Source of the DNA: Pseudomonas cremoricolorata DSM 17059 = NBRC 16634
Lineage (GTDB): Bacteria; Pseudomonadota; Gammaproteobacteria; Pseudomonadales; Pseudomonadaceae
Length of the DNA: 64,000 bases
NCBI RefSeq assembly: GCF_000425745.1
Contig: NZ_KE384442.1
Coordinates: 252,968-316,967, forward strand
Direction: 5' to 3'
Of this stretch, positions 52,389 through 62,163 are shown piece after piece. The position numbers were made by a program, and so were the translations under genes. A model generated the notes under the pieces. The model was not told where the DNA came from. It made no database searches and saw only the letters and a list, made by a program, of their open reading frames with translations. How positions within the stretch are numbered: the stretch's first letter is position 1; each line of letters opens with the position of its first letter.

Positions 52389-54268
52389 TGTATGACCTCC
52401 ATCTGGACAAGCATATCGAGTTTGAACTGCCAGTATTCCGTAATCGCCTCGTGCTGAAAAACGTCATGCCGGATATCTTGGACAAGTTTATTCCGGGCTT
52501 CGTCGATCGAAGATATTTCTGTGAGTATCCAGTCGACTTTGCGTAGCAGCCCGGAGAAAGCGTAATCGAAGCTCTCTTTTGACTTGGCTGCTGGTTCGGA
52601 AGCAAGAATCACATATTGCATGCTGATAATTTTACGGATGTCCTCGGCGTCTGCATGCAGCGAAAACTTATCACAGTTCAGACACCCTTCGAAATGTAAG
52701 CAGTCCGGTTGAAGAGATACTGTCGGTATTAACGACTTCGGGTCGTTTTCAGCGTTACAATGGCCAATTGGGATGGCTTTCTTTTTGAACTTTCTGAATT
52801 CTTTCGAGAAGGCGTTGAAGTATTCCGAAAAATCCTTCTCCCAGTTTTCAAAGGTTCCCTTCGAATAGCTTCTGATGACGCTCCTTGGCGAATTTTGAAG
52901 TATGGTCGAAGCGGTTTCGGCGCCAACAGCATCGAAGGCGGTACTTCCGTTAATCGCTCGCCACTCGCGGTAATCAATGCCTACAAAATCTGGATAAAGC
53001 TGGGCCTGGATGCGCCGGTAGTGCCGGCGTAAAGCATTAACGGGAAGGCGCCGGACTTCGTTGTTCCGATACAGAGAAAGAAAAAGATATTTGTGCTCTC
53101 TTCCGTTGAGCAAAAACTTTCGTAGCTCCAGAAATTTTTCAAATGAGCTAAGAGTCTTGGCTCTGATTTCAAAGGAAACCTCTTTGCCATGGGCCCGATA
53201 CTTTATGGTGCGTAGCTTAGGGGTCTTCCTGTAAATGCAATCCTTGAGTAGTAGGGAGTCGTCCCAAGTAAATGATATAATGGATTCTTCGTTGGCCGAG
53301 GTGTTTGCCGTAAACACTGTTAGGTAGGCATCATGCGCCCATTGAGCCAGGGTCACCCGTTGCCAGCAGGAAAAGTCACTATTGGCTTCTTTGAGCTTGA
53401 GGCTCTCTTTCTCTAACTTCCCAATGCACCGATCTGTTGGTCGTTCCGAAGAGGTGAATGCCCATTGGGTAGCCTCCTCTAACGAATAGATTTGTCCCGT
53501 CTTGTAATTCCAGAATTTGCTCTTTCCCCATTCGGGAAGATTCGCGAACATGCACTCCGTGGCGCCCCAAGATTTGTTGGGTAAAACCCAGACTTTTTCC
53601 CTGGGTAACGTAATCTGATGCGGAAATGATCTTTTATTTATGAGAAAGTCGGTGAGCTGATCAAACAGCTTTATGTTTAGAGCGTAGGATTCCTTTATGT
53701 CATGATAAGAGGGTGGCTCGGTGATTGAGTCAAGGTTCTTTCTGGATCGTTTGATGCGTTTGACGCCCTCCTGAAAATATGACATGGGCAAATCAAATAT
53801 CCAGGAACCTCCCATCATGCAGTGAGTTGTTTCAGTGGCCACCGTATGCTCACCTAATTTCCCATTCAGCAGTTCTTTGCGCAGGTGGCTCACCCGGCTG
53901 TCAACCGCATTTTTGTAGGAAGTTGCGTTTGACATTAGGTCAGGAAGATTATTGTTGTCAGCCCATCTTACTAGGTTGCAGAGATTGGAGACGATACCGG
54001 GTAATGACTTAGGCCTGTGGGCGCCTGTCAGAAACGATATGGAAATTGAAACCAGTAGTCTTCTTACTGCGTTGAATCTAGAGGGGCTCGAAGGCCTTTG
54101 ATTGTCCGCAGCCTCAAAAGCGAAAAGGTAGGTGGGCAGCTTGACATCTTCAAATACTAGGTATGATTTTGTGAGGTTAAGGGTGTTGATTAAATCCTCA
54201 ATGTCCGCTAGCCCATGATGGGCTGGGCTGAATTCAATTAGTTTTTTGTAATAAGTTTGCTTGGCCAT
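52385..54268 (-). CDS. large tyrosine recombinase-like protein, degenerate active site
   Basis: 627 residues from ATG 54268, directly after the stop of the first recombinase. Integrase-like in layout, but the catalytic set is incomplete: the first Arg position reads TANTSANEESIISF, and the HxxR box reads YREWRA. A Tyr in VIRSYSKG remains. It has a zinc-like PDCLHFEGCLNCDKF block near the end. It may serve as a structural partner of the two complete enzymes, like the large second protein of Tn554 systems. Confidence 0.75.
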   Translation of the reverse strand: MAKQTYYKKLIEFSPAHHGLADIEDLINTLNLTKSYLVFEDVKLPTYLFAFEAADNQRPSSPSRFNAVRRLLVSISISFLTGAHRPKSLPGIVSNLCNLVRWADNNNLPDLMSNATSYKNAVDSRVSHLRKELLNGKLGEHTVATETTHCMMGGSWIFDLPMSYFQEGVKRIKRSRKNLDSITEPPSYHDIKESYALNIKLFDQLTDFLINKRSFPHQITLPREKVWVLPNKSWGATECMFANLPEWGKSKFWNYKTGQIYSLEEATQWAFTSSERPTDRCIGKLEKESLKLKEANSDFSCWQRVTLAQWAHDAYLTVFTANTSANEESIISFTWDDSLLLKDCIYRKTPKLRTIKYRAHGKEVSFEIRAKTLSSFEKFLELRKFLLNGREHKYLFLSLYRNNEVRRLPVNALRRHYRRIQAQLYPDFVGIDYREWRAINGSTAFDAVGAETASTILQNSPRSVIRSYSKGTFENWEKDFSEYFNAFSKEFRKFKKKAIPIGHCNAENDPKSLIPTVSLQPDCLHFEGCLNCDKFSLHADAEDIRKIISMQYVILASEPAAKSKESFDYAFSGLLRKVDWILTEISSIDEARNKLVQDIRHDVFQHEAITEYWQFKLDMLVQMEVIQ

Positions 54269-55657
54269 CTAGAATGATTCCATCAGCGTGGTTTCAATGG
54301 CCTCGTAGCCGGCGTTCAAATCTGCAGAAGTAATTCGGTAATTCAGGTATAGTAGAGTTGTCTCAATTTTTGAGTGCCCCATTCTGTCCTTAAGATTATT
54401 TAAGGCGCTAATAAAGCTCAATTCGTCCTTATTGATTCTCGCCCAGAGATCCTCTGCGTAGTTCATTCCAAAGGTGGCTCTCAGATCGTGGAAGCGAAAT
54501 TTAAAGGGAGTGGGGCACTGATCGAGAAGGGGCTGAAGCTCTCGGCGTATGGTTTGTCTAAGCGCATCACCTTTGGGTATGTTCGTATAATCAGCCGTCG
54601 CGGCATCATCTTTCGCTGAATAATATGGGATGCCGTCATTGGTGATAAAAATATAATCGTTCTCTTGGACGCTAGCCGACGCCTTGTTTTTTCGCATTAG
54701 GTATCTAGGCGAATCGATGTATACAGCAAGTCGATAATGTAACCACTCAGGAATGTAGAGTACATGTCTCTTGCTTTTCTTTGTGTCAATACCAGTCCCC
54801 CGCCCTACTGGCAGTGCAAATTTCCTAGTGCCGTTTTCCTTTGCGTCTCGACGAATATGGTGGGTTCTCAGCGTCAAAACGGTCTGAATTCGTCCACCAC
54901 TAATGAGGCTAATTACGCACATCAACTGTAGTTCAGTATTGCCTGTCTGAAGAAGGCAGTTAATGAGGTTCAGCTGTTCCTCTCGGGTGTGTGGTCGCAG
55001 AACTCCACCATCGTTAATAGTTCCGTCCTCGGAGGATTTTGCAATTGTCGACTTGGAGCCTCTTAGGCTGTTTTTTGTTATGACTTTTTGATGCTCAAAA
55101 CCTTTGTCATCCAGATAGCTAACTATCTTCGTGGTTTCGTCCCAGAGCGAGTTTTCTGGTGAGAAGTCGTGCTGTCTACGAAGCCAAGTGTAGAATCCAA
55201 AAACGCATCCTAATTTCTTTTCTTTGGTGGACTCCCCCATCTCTCCCGCGTCAACTTTCCTGTTCAGTAAGGCGGCGTAATAGTAAGTCGGTCTTCTGAG
55301 TTTGCGAGTCGGGAACTCAAGGTAATTTAGCCCTGCGTCGTTCATTTCGGCCATGAATAGGCGTAGTTCGCGAGCGATGGTCATCAGCGTCTGGGCGTCC
55401 ACCGTGCCGTTGTGATGGCTCGCTTCGATTTTGCTGAGGAGATACAAATTTCCGTGATGCCAAGGAGCGCCATTGCTCATCAGGAGGGCAGGGTAATGGG
55501 TGTACTCCGGTAGCTCTTCTCCTAGCCAGCTCGCGAAGGGAAAAGGCTCTCCAGCTGTCCTGGGAAGCGGGTGCCCGTCAGCATCACGCGTCATCGCTGT
55601 GCTTAGCGCTAGTCGCCGTAGCTTGAGGATATTGAGCTGGATGGGTTCGACGGACAT
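54269..55657 (-). CDS. tyrosine recombinase, first gene of the operon
   Basis: 462 residues from ATG 55657 (MSVEPIQLN), chosen for the AGGAGG 7 bases upstream; the frame runs on to 55711. SAM-like N-terminal core-binding region (about 95-180), then the catalytic domain with SGGRIQTVLTL (Arg), HDLRATFGM, and GHSKIETTLLYLNY (His, Tyr). All key residues are present. The promoter must lie in the last 75 bases of the island. It very probably performs integration into the antiporter gene. Confidence 0.9.
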   Translation of the reverse strand: MSVEPIQLNILKLRRLALSTAMTRDADGHPLPRTAGEPFPFASWLGEELPEYTHYPALLMSNGAPWHHGNLYLLSKIEASHHNGTVDAQTLMTIARELRLFMAEMNDAGLNYLEFPTRKLRRPTYYYAALLNRKVDAGEMGESTKEKKLGCVFGFYTWLRRQHDFSPENSLWDETTKIVSYLDDKGFEHQKVITKNSLRGSKSTIAKSSEDGTINDGGVLRPHTREEQLNLINCLLQTGNTELQLMCVISLISGGRIQTVLTLRTHHIRRDAKENGTRKFALPVGRGTGIDTKKSKRHVLYIPEWLHYRLAVYIDSPRYLMRKNKASASVQENDYIFITNDGIPYYSAKDDAATADYTNIPKGDALRQTIRRELQPLLDQCPTPFKFRFHDLRATFGMNYAEDLWARINKDELSFISALNNLKDRMGHSKIETTLLYLNYRITSADLNAGYEAIETTLMESF

Positions 55658-55672
55658 TTTGGCTCCTCCTGA

Positions 55673-55731
55673 GGTGTCCATAATGGCAGCACAGAATGGA
55701 GTACGATTCAAGGCCTCCTAAACTGGGGTGT
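55673..55731. repeat. right island end: subterminal box and terminal inverted repeat
   Basis: GGTGTCCAT (55673-55681) repeats the box of the left end, and TGGGGTGT (55724-55731) is the inverse of the left-edge ACACCCCA. The host gene resumes with GGCTGGCGC at 55732. Confidence 0.65.
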
Positions 55732-57177
55732 GGCTGGCGCATGCCCAAGCGCGAGCTGTGGCGCCTGCGCGGTCCGGTGGTGGCGTTGGCGGTAGGGCTG
55801 GTGCTGTTCACCGTGGTCGGTGCCGGTTACTTCATTCACTGGATTCTGCCGAGCATTCCCTTGCCGGTGGCCTTCGCCCTGGCCGCGGTGCTGTCGCCGA
55901 CCGATGCGGTGGCAGTTTCAGCGATCACCCAGGGGCGGCTGCCGACGCCCCTGATGCACATGTTGCAGGGCGAGGCCTTGCTCAACGACGCATCGGGCCT
56001 GGTGACGTTCAAATTCGCCCTGGCCGCGGCCATCACCGGTGTGTTTTCCCTTACTGAGGCGAGCCTGACCTTCGTGCTGGTGGCCTTGGGCGGCCTGGCG
56101 GTGGGTGTGGCGCTGAGCTGGTTGGTGGGCCGTCTGCGCAGGTGGATGATCGCCCGCGGCTGGGACGATCCGGCCACCCACGTGGTGTTCATGCTGCTGC
56201 TGCCGTTCGCCGCCTATGTGCTGGCCGAGCGCCTCGGTGCCTCGGGCATTCTCTCGGCGGTGGCAGCGGGCATGATGCAGAGCTGGCTCGACCTGCTGCC
56301 GCGCCAGACCAGCACGCGCCTGCTCAACCGCAGCGTCTGGTCGCTGCTGGAATTCGCTTTCAATGGCCTGATCTTCCTGCTGTTGGGCTTGCAACTGCCG
56401 GATATCGTCAAGGCCGCAGTCAGTCATGAAACCACCTTGTGGCCAACCCTGGCCTACCGCTGCCTCGACGTGCTGGCGATCTTTGCGGTGCTGATCCTGC
56501 TGCGCTTCATCTGGGTGCAAAGCATCTGGCGGGCCATCGGCGTGATCCGTCGCTGGCGTGGCAAGCCTGAGCTGGTGCTGCTGCCCACGGCGCGCTCCTG
56601 CTGGCTGCTGACGCTGGGCGGGGTGCGCGGCGCAGTGACCCTGGCCGGTGTGATGTCGGTGCCGTTACTGATTGGCGCGGGTACCGCGTTCCCCGAGCGC
56701 GACCTGCTGATCTTCATCGCCGCCGGAGTGATTCTGCTGTCGCTGGTATCGGCTTGTGTGTCGTTGCCGCTGTTGCTGCGTGGGGTCAGCCAGAGCGCCG
56801 ACGAAACCCTGCAGCGCGAGGTGCAGCAAGCCTGGAAACTCACTGCAGAAGCGGCCATTCATGCCTTGGAAGCCGAGGATGTGGTAGACGCCGAGGCGCC
56901 TCAGGATGCGGCGCAGGCGGCGATGGCCACCGAGCTGAAAGGGCGCTTGATGGCCGAGTACCGCAATGAGCTGGAAAGCTACGATGACACCGCCGAGGCG
57001 CGGGCGCTGGCCGAGCAGATGGAGCTGCTCGAACGGCGGCTGCGGCTCAAGGCGCTACGGGCGCAGCGCCTTGAACTGTACCGCCTGCACCGCAAGCACC
57101 TGATCGGCGATGACGTGGTGCGCAAGGTCTTGAGCGAGCTGGACATGAGCGAAGCCAACCTCGGGGCGGTTGGCTGA
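55696..57177 (+). pseudogene. CPA1 Na+/H+ antiporter, 3' fragment (chimeric ORF)
   Basis: Host codons from 55732 (GWRMPKRELW) to 57177 encode the remaining ~480 residues of the split antiporter, including LSPTDAVAVSAI and LLNDASGLV. Island DNA supplies an in-frame ATG at 55696, which gives a 493-codon ORF starting MEYDSRPPKLGC. This lacks the first two helices and has no evident ribosome site, so a working transporter is unlikely. The remainder of the frame is undamaged, which suggests a recent insertion. Confidence 0.88.
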
Positions 57178-57200
57178 ACCCACGGCGGCGTTGGCTATCG

Positions 57201-57224
57201 GGGCCTGCCGCGTAGGGCAGGCCC
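57201..57224. terminator. hairpin between antiporter remnant and dapC
   Basis: GGGCCTGCC (57201-57209) and GGCAGGCCC (57216-57224) form a 9-bp stem with a 6-base loop in the 57-base convergent gap. No long T-run; likely shared terminator. Confidence 0.55.
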
Positions 57225-57234
57225 GCAGCGCTGC

Positions 57235-58431
57235 TCAGCGCTGGCTGAGGAAGTGACGAATGCGCTCGGCCGCCTCGATGCACTCGGCCAGCGGCGCAAC
57301 CAGGGCCATGCGCACACGGCCAGCACCTGGATTGACCCCGTCGACCTCGCGCGACAGGTACGAGCCCGGCACCACGGTAACGTGCTCGGCTGCGAACAGA
57401 TCACGGGTGAACTCGGCATCGCAGCCCGGCACCTTGGCCCACAGGTAGAAGCTGCCGTCTGGGCGCTGCACGTCCATCACCGGTTGCAAAATCTGCAGCA
57501 CAGCGTCGTACTTGGCGCGGTATTGGTCGCGGTTGTCGCGTACGTGGGCTTCGTCCTGCCAGGCGGCGATGCTCGCCAGTTGCGTCTGCACCGGCATCGC
57601 GCAGCCGTGGTAGGTGCGGTAGAGCAGGAATGGCTTGATGATCTCGGCGTCGCCTGCGACGAAGCCTGAGCGCAGCCCCGGCAGGTTGGAGCGCTTGGAC
57701 AGGCTGTGGAACACCACGCAGCGTTTGAAATCACTGCGACCCAGTTCTGCGCAGGCGCTGAGCAGGCCCGGCGGCGGTGCATCTTCGTCGAAGTACAGCT
57801 CGCTGTAGCATTCGTCTGCGGCGATGACGAAATCGTATTGGTCAGCCAGGGCGATCAGCGTTTTCAACGTCTCCAGCGGCACCAGTGCGCCTGTGGGGTT
57901 GCCCGGTGAGCAGAGGAACAGAATCTGGCAGCGCTGCCAGACCTCGGCCGGTACGGCCGCGAAATCCGGGTTGAAGCCGTTGTCTTCAAGGCATGGCAGG
58001 TAGTGCGGGGTGGCACCGGCGAGCAGGGCTGCGCCTTCGTAGATCTGATAGAACGGATTGGGGCTGACCACCAGGCCATCGGCGCTGCGGTCGACCACTG
58101 CCTGGGTGAAGGCGAACAGCGCTTCACGGGTGCCATTGACCGGCAGGATGTGCTGGTCGGCCTGCAGCCAGCCGGCCGGCACACCGAAGCGCCGCTCGCA
58201 CCACTGGCCGATGCTCTGGCGTAGCGCCGGCAGGCCGAGGGTGCTGGGGTACACCGCCAGCTTGTCGAGGTTGTCGCTCATGGCCTGGGCGACGAACGCG
58301 GGCGATGCGTGTTTCGGCTCGCCGATCGACAGGGCGATGGCGCGCTTGTCGGCGGCAGGCGTGACGCTGCCGAGCAGGGCACGCAGTTTCTCGAACGGGT
58401 AGGGCTGGAGCTGGGTCAACGCTGGGTTCAT
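57235..58431 (-). CDS. dapC: succinyldiaminopimelate aminotransferase DapC
   Basis: 398 residues, class I PLP aminotransferase that moves an amino group from glutamate to N-succinyl-2-amino-6-ketopimelate. PLP lysine in SLSKRSNLPGLRSGF, with CSPGNPTGALVP and a late Arg in GRVRMALVAP. The N-terminal LQPYPFEKLRALL is typical of DapC. The gene follows glnD by 22 bases on the same strand; this pairing is conserved in Pseudomonas. It completes the dapE-dapD-dapC set that the island separates. Confidence 0.92.
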   Translation of the reverse strand: MNPALTQLQPYPFEKLRALLGSVTPAADKRAIALSIGEPKHASPAFVAQAMSDNLDKLAVYPSTLGLPALRQSIGQWCERRFGVPAGWLQADQHILPVNGTREALFAFTQAVVDRSADGLVVSPNPFYQIYEGAALLAGATPHYLPCLEDNGFNPDFAAVPAEVWQRCQILFLCSPGNPTGALVPLETLKTLIALADQYDFVIAADECYSELYFDEDAPPPGLLSACAELGRSDFKRCVVFHSLSKRSNLPGLRSGFVAGDAEIIKPFLLYRTYHGCAMPVQTQLASIAAWQDEAHVRDNRDQYRAKYDAVLQILQPVMDVQRPDGSFYLWAKVPGCDAEFTRDLFAAEHVTVVPGSYLSREVDGVNPGAGRVRMALVAPLAECIEAAERIRHFLSQR

Positions 58432-58453
58432 CGGCGCAAGGTCTCGGCAATCG

Positions 58454-61156
58454 TTAGAAGTTCACCCGGGCAGGGCTGGCGTCGCTGGCCTGGCCGGCCT
58501 GCAACTGCTGAATGATGGCTTCCTGCAAGCGCAGGCATAGCTGCGGATCGGACAGCGGCTGGTTGTCGGCGTCGGTGACGAAGAACACGTCTTCGACGCG
58601 CTCGCCCAGCGTGGCGATCTTGGCGTTTTGCAGTGAAAGGTCGAACTCCAGGAAAATCCGCCCCAGCCGCGCGAGCAGGCCCGGGCGGTCGGGAGCAGTG
58701 ATTTCGAGGATGGTCACCGGCCGCTGGGCATCATTGTGGATGGTCACCTGCGGCGCGAAGGTAAAGTGCTTGAGCTGGCGCGGCACGCGGCGCTGGATGA
58801 TCGTCGGATAGTCCTCTGGGGTGCGCAGCGCCTCGCTCAGGCCGTCGCGAATCTGCCGCACGCGCTGCGGGTTGTCGCCGATCGAGCCGCCGTCGTTGTC
58901 CAGCACGATGTAGGTGTCGAGGGTGAACTGGCTGCTCGAGGTGATGATGCGCGCGTCATGGATGTTCAGGTTGAGCTGGGCCATGGCGGCCACCGTCACT
59001 GCGAAGAAGTCGTGCTGGTCGGGTGCATAGATGAAGATCTGCGTGCCGCCCTCGAATTCGCGCTGGGTGGTTTCCTTGATAAGCACCAGCGGGCCGCCAT
59101 CGGCCGGCTGCTGCAGGATCGCATCGGTGTGCCAGGCGACATCGGCTGCGGTATGGCGCAGGAAGTAATCGTCGCCCAGTTGCGACCACAACTGCTCGAC
59201 GTCATCGGGGTCGGTGCCTTCGCGAATCAGAATGTCCAGCGCCGAGCTTTGCGTCTGGCGAATCAGTTCTTCACGGTCGAGCGGGTTTTCCAGGCCGCGG
59301 CGCAGGGCGCGCTTGGTCTCGCTGTAGAGCTGGCGCAGCAGGCTGGCGCGCCAGGAGTTCCACAGGCTCGGGTTGGTGGCGTTGATGTCGGCCACGGTCA
59401 GCACATAGAGGTAATCGAGGCGCGTCTCGTCGCCCACCAGCAGGGCGAAGTCGTTGATCACCTGCGGGTCGGAGAGGTCCTTGCGCTGGGCGGTGGTGGA
59501 CATCATCAGATGGTTCTGCACCAGCCAGACGATCAGCCGGGTGTCCCAGGTCGGCAGTTGGTGGCGTTCGGCGAAGGCCTGTGCGTCTATCGCGCCCAGA
59601 TCGGAGTGATCGCCCTGACGGCCCTTGCCGATGTCGTGATACAGCCCGGCCAGATAGATCAGCTCAGGCTTGGGCAAACGCCCCATGAGTTTGCTGGCCA
59701 GCGGGAATTTCTCGGAGACCGGGGTATAGCTGAGCTTGCGCAGGTGCTTGATCAGATTGAGCGTGTGCGCATCGACCGTATAGATGTGGAACAGGTCGTG
59801 CTGCATTTGCCCCACGATGAAGCCGAACTCCGGCAGGTAGCGGCCGAGGATGCCGTAACGGTTCATGCGCCGCAGGTTGCGGTGGATGCCCACCTCGCAC
59901 TTGAACAGCTCGATGAACAGGCTGGTGTTGCGGATGTCGCTGCGGAAACTGTCGTCGATCAGGTGCCGGCTTTCGCGTAGCAGGCGCACGGTGTCGGCGC
60001 GTACCCCTTTGATTTCCGGGTGCTGGGCCATCAGCACGAAGATTTCCAGCATGGCGAACGGTGTACGCTTGAACACGTTGGCGTGGGCGGCTTCGATATA
60101 GCCATCGTGCAGGCGGAAGCGCGCGTTCAGCGGTTGCGTGGTGCCGCTGTCTTCGTCGGCGAGGATGACTTCTTCGAAGTGCTGGATGATCAGGTCGCAC
60201 AGCTGGCTAATGCTCATCACCACCCGGTAGTACTGCTGCATGAACTGCTCGATGGCCTGCTTGGGGCTCTCGTCGCTGTAGCCGAGCAGCGCGGCGACGC
60301 TGCGCTGGTGATCGAACAGCAAACGGTCTTCGGCGCGCCCGGCGAGCATGTGCAGGGCGTAACGCACCTTCCACAGAAACGCTTGGGACGAGGCCAGCAG
60401 CTCGTTCTCGCTCTCCAGCAGAAACCCTTCGCCGGCCAGTGCGTGCAGGTTGAGCGTGCCGTACTGACGACGCGCCACCCACAGCACGGTCTGGATATCG
60501 CGCAGACCGCCGGGCGAGCCCTTGACGTTGGGTTCGAGGTTGTATTCGGTGTCGTTGTACTTGTGGTGACGAGCCTGCAGCTCGGCGCGCTTGGCCAGGA
60601 AGAAGGCCTTGCTCGGCCACAGGTGCTCAGTACTGGTGGCCTCGAGCATGCGCCGGCGCAGAGCCTCGGGGCCAGCGATGGTGCGGCTTTCCATCAGGTT
60701 GGTGATGATCGTGAGGTCGGCCTCGGCCTGTTCGGCGCATTCTTCGATGCTGCGCACGCTTTGCCCGACTTCCAGGCCGATATCCCACAGCAGGGTCAGG
60801 AAGCGCTCGATGGCCTCGCGGTACTGCTCGTGGTGCGCGCCGCCAAGCAGAATCAGCAGGTCGATGTCGGAGTGCGGATGCAGTTCGCCACGGCCATAAC
60901 CGCCGACCGCCACCAGTGCGATGCCGCTGGTCTCTCCCCAGTCGAACTGCAGCCAGGCCTGCTGCAACACGTTGTCTACCAGCCAGGCGCGGTCTTCGAT
61001 CAGCCGGCGAATGTCGCGGCCTTCGCGAAAGCGCCGGTCGAGCACCTCACTGGCCTGGCGAATAGCCTTCTTGAAAGCCGCGATGGGGCTTGTCTTGAGC
61101 GCCAGCTCCGCCTGGAACTGGCCACGGTCGAACAGCTCGGGGTCCACCTGGGGCAT
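58454..61156 (-). CDS. glnD: bifunctional uridylyltransferase/uridylyl-removing enzyme GlnD
   Basis: 900 residues, usual length. The sensor of glutamine that adds UMP to PII proteins and removes it. Nucleotidyltransferase motif GGYGRGELHPHSDIDLLI near residue 90, an HD phosphohydrolase motif LYHDIGKGRQGDHS in the middle, and two ACT domains in the last ~200 residues (HDARIITSSSQFTLDTYIVL region and ITAPDRPGLLARLGRIF). Upstream of dapC in an operon; map is 37 bases further upstream on the same strand. Confidence 0.96.
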   Translation of the reverse strand: MPQVDPELFDRGQFQAELALKTSPIAAFKKAIRQASEVLDRRFREGRDIRRLIEDRAWLVDNVLQQAWLQFDWGETSGIALVAVGGYGRGELHPHSDIDLLILLGGAHHEQYREAIERFLTLLWDIGLEVGQSVRSIEECAEQAEADLTIITNLMESRTIAGPEALRRRMLEATSTEHLWPSKAFFLAKRAELQARHHKYNDTEYNLEPNVKGSPGGLRDIQTVLWVARRQYGTLNLHALAGEGFLLESENELLASSQAFLWKVRYALHMLAGRAEDRLLFDHQRSVAALLGYSDESPKQAIEQFMQQYYRVVMSISQLCDLIIQHFEEVILADEDSGTTQPLNARFRLHDGYIEAAHANVFKRTPFAMLEIFVLMAQHPEIKGVRADTVRLLRESRHLIDDSFRSDIRNTSLFIELFKCEVGIHRNLRRMNRYGILGRYLPEFGFIVGQMQHDLFHIYTVDAHTLNLIKHLRKLSYTPVSEKFPLASKLMGRLPKPELIYLAGLYHDIGKGRQGDHSDLGAIDAQAFAERHQLPTWDTRLIVWLVQNHLMMSTTAQRKDLSDPQVINDFALLVGDETRLDYLYVLTVADINATNPSLWNSWRASLLRQLYSETKRALRRGLENPLDREELIRQTQSSALDILIREGTDPDDVEQLWSQLGDDYFLRHTAADVAWHTDAILQQPADGGPLVLIKETTQREFEGGTQIFIYAPDQHDFFAVTVAAMAQLNLNIHDARIITSSSQFTLDTYIVLDNDGGSIGDNPQRVRQIRDGLSEALRTPEDYPTIIQRRVPRQLKHFTFAPQVTIHNDAQRPVTILEITAPDRPGLLARLGRIFLEFDLSLQNAKIATLGERVEDVFFVTDADNQPLSDPQLCLRLQEAIIQQLQAGQASDASPARVNF

Positions 61157-61193
61157 CGAATCGCGTTCCTGTGCTGGAAGGGCCTGGCCGGGG

Positions 61194-61976
61194 TCAGGCG
61201 GAGGTGCGAGGAATGGTGTCGTCCTTGCGCAGGGTGAAGATCTCGTAGCCGGTCGCGGTCACCACCAGGGTGTGCTCCCACTGCGCCGAGAGCTTGCGGT
61301 CCTTGGTGATGGCGGTCCAGCCATCGCCGAGCACCTTGGTGTCGGCCTTGCCCTGGTTGATCATCGGTTCGATGGTGAAGGTCATGCCTTCGCGCAGCGC
61401 CATGCCTTCGCCGGCCTTGCCGTAGTGGACGATCTGCGGCTCTTCATGGAACACCTTGCCGATGCCATGGCCGCAGAAATCGCGGACCACCGAGAAGCCG
61501 TTCTTCTCGGCATGTTTCTGGATCACTTCGCCGATGTCGCCCAGGGTGCAGCCAGGTTTGACCAGCTCGATGGCCTTGTACAGGCATTCCTGGGTGACCT
61601 GCGACAGGCGCTCGGCCCACGGCGCGACGGTGCCGACATGGAACATGCGGCTGGTATCGCCGTGGTAGCCATCCTTGATGACGGTGACATCGATGTTCAG
61701 GGTGTCGCCGTTCTTCAGCGGCTTGTCGGCCGGAATGCCGTGGCACACCACGTGGTTGATCGAGGTGCAGATGGACTTGGGAAAGCCTTTGTAATTGAGC
61801 GGTGCCGGGATGGCCTGCTGCACGTTGACGATGTAGTCGTGGCAGAGACGGTCGAGCTCTTCGGTGGTGACACCGGGCTTGACGTGCGGCTCGATCATTT
61901 CCAGCACGTCGGCGGCCAGGCGGCCAGCGACGCGCATCTTTTCGATGTCTTCTGCGGTTTTGATGGTGACGGTCAT
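61194..61976 (-). CDS. map: type I methionine aminopeptidase
   Basis: 260 residues from ATG 61976 (MTVTIKTAEDIEKM). Removes the initiator methionine from new proteins. Metal ligands lie in NIDVTVIKDGYHGDTS, CGHGIGKVFHEEPQ and FTIEPMI. The longer frame upstream to 62213 lies in the divergent rpsB promoter region and is not coding. Divergent from rpsB, the normal bacterial arrangement. Confidence 0.95.
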   Translation of the reverse strand: MTVTIKTAEDIEKMRVAGRLAADVLEMIEPHVKPGVTTEELDRLCHDYIVNVQQAIPAPLNYKGFPKSICTSINHVVCHGIPADKPLKNGDTLNIDVTVIKDGYHGDTSRMFHVGTVAPWAERLSQVTQECLYKAIELVKPGCTLGDIGEVIQKHAEKNGFSVVRDFCGHGIGKVFHEEPQIVHYGKAGEGMALREGMTFTIEPMINQGKADTKVLGDGWTAITKDRKLSAQWEHTLVVTATGYEIFTLRKDDTIPRTSA

Positions 61977-62163
61977 TACAGGCTCTCTACGGCGCGGGCT
62001 GGGCGCAGGCGAACGGGAAAGGGGCGATTCTACCAGAGCGGCAGGGCGTGGTTGCGATGAAACGGAAACAGCCACTGGTGGCGTATTTTGCGACTTCACT
62101 GCCGGCTCTGCAAAACGTCCTGACGGGCGCGTCAGGTTGTGTGTTCCGTTTGCGCGAGGCCTG

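Larger units (their letters stand above)
18065..55731. mobile_element. 37.7-kb defence island inserted in an antiporter gene
   Basis: Boundaries come from joining the two host antiporter parts: the left part reads ...GTC GAC G (to 18064) and the right part resumes at GGC TGG CGC (55732), which restores LLFVDGWRMPKREL as in the intact homologue. The left island end reads ACACCCCA and the right end TGGGGTGT, an inverted pair. The right end holds a four-gene recombinase operon. No relaxase, type IV secretion, replication or phage structural genes are seen. Cargo is defence- and toxin-like, plus a complete antiporter gene. The exact crossover is uncertain by a few bases. Confidence 0.9.

Noticed and set aside
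60020..62060. Long plus-strand frames opposite glnD and map
   Set aside because: Shadows of strongly conserved genes; no domains and no start signals.
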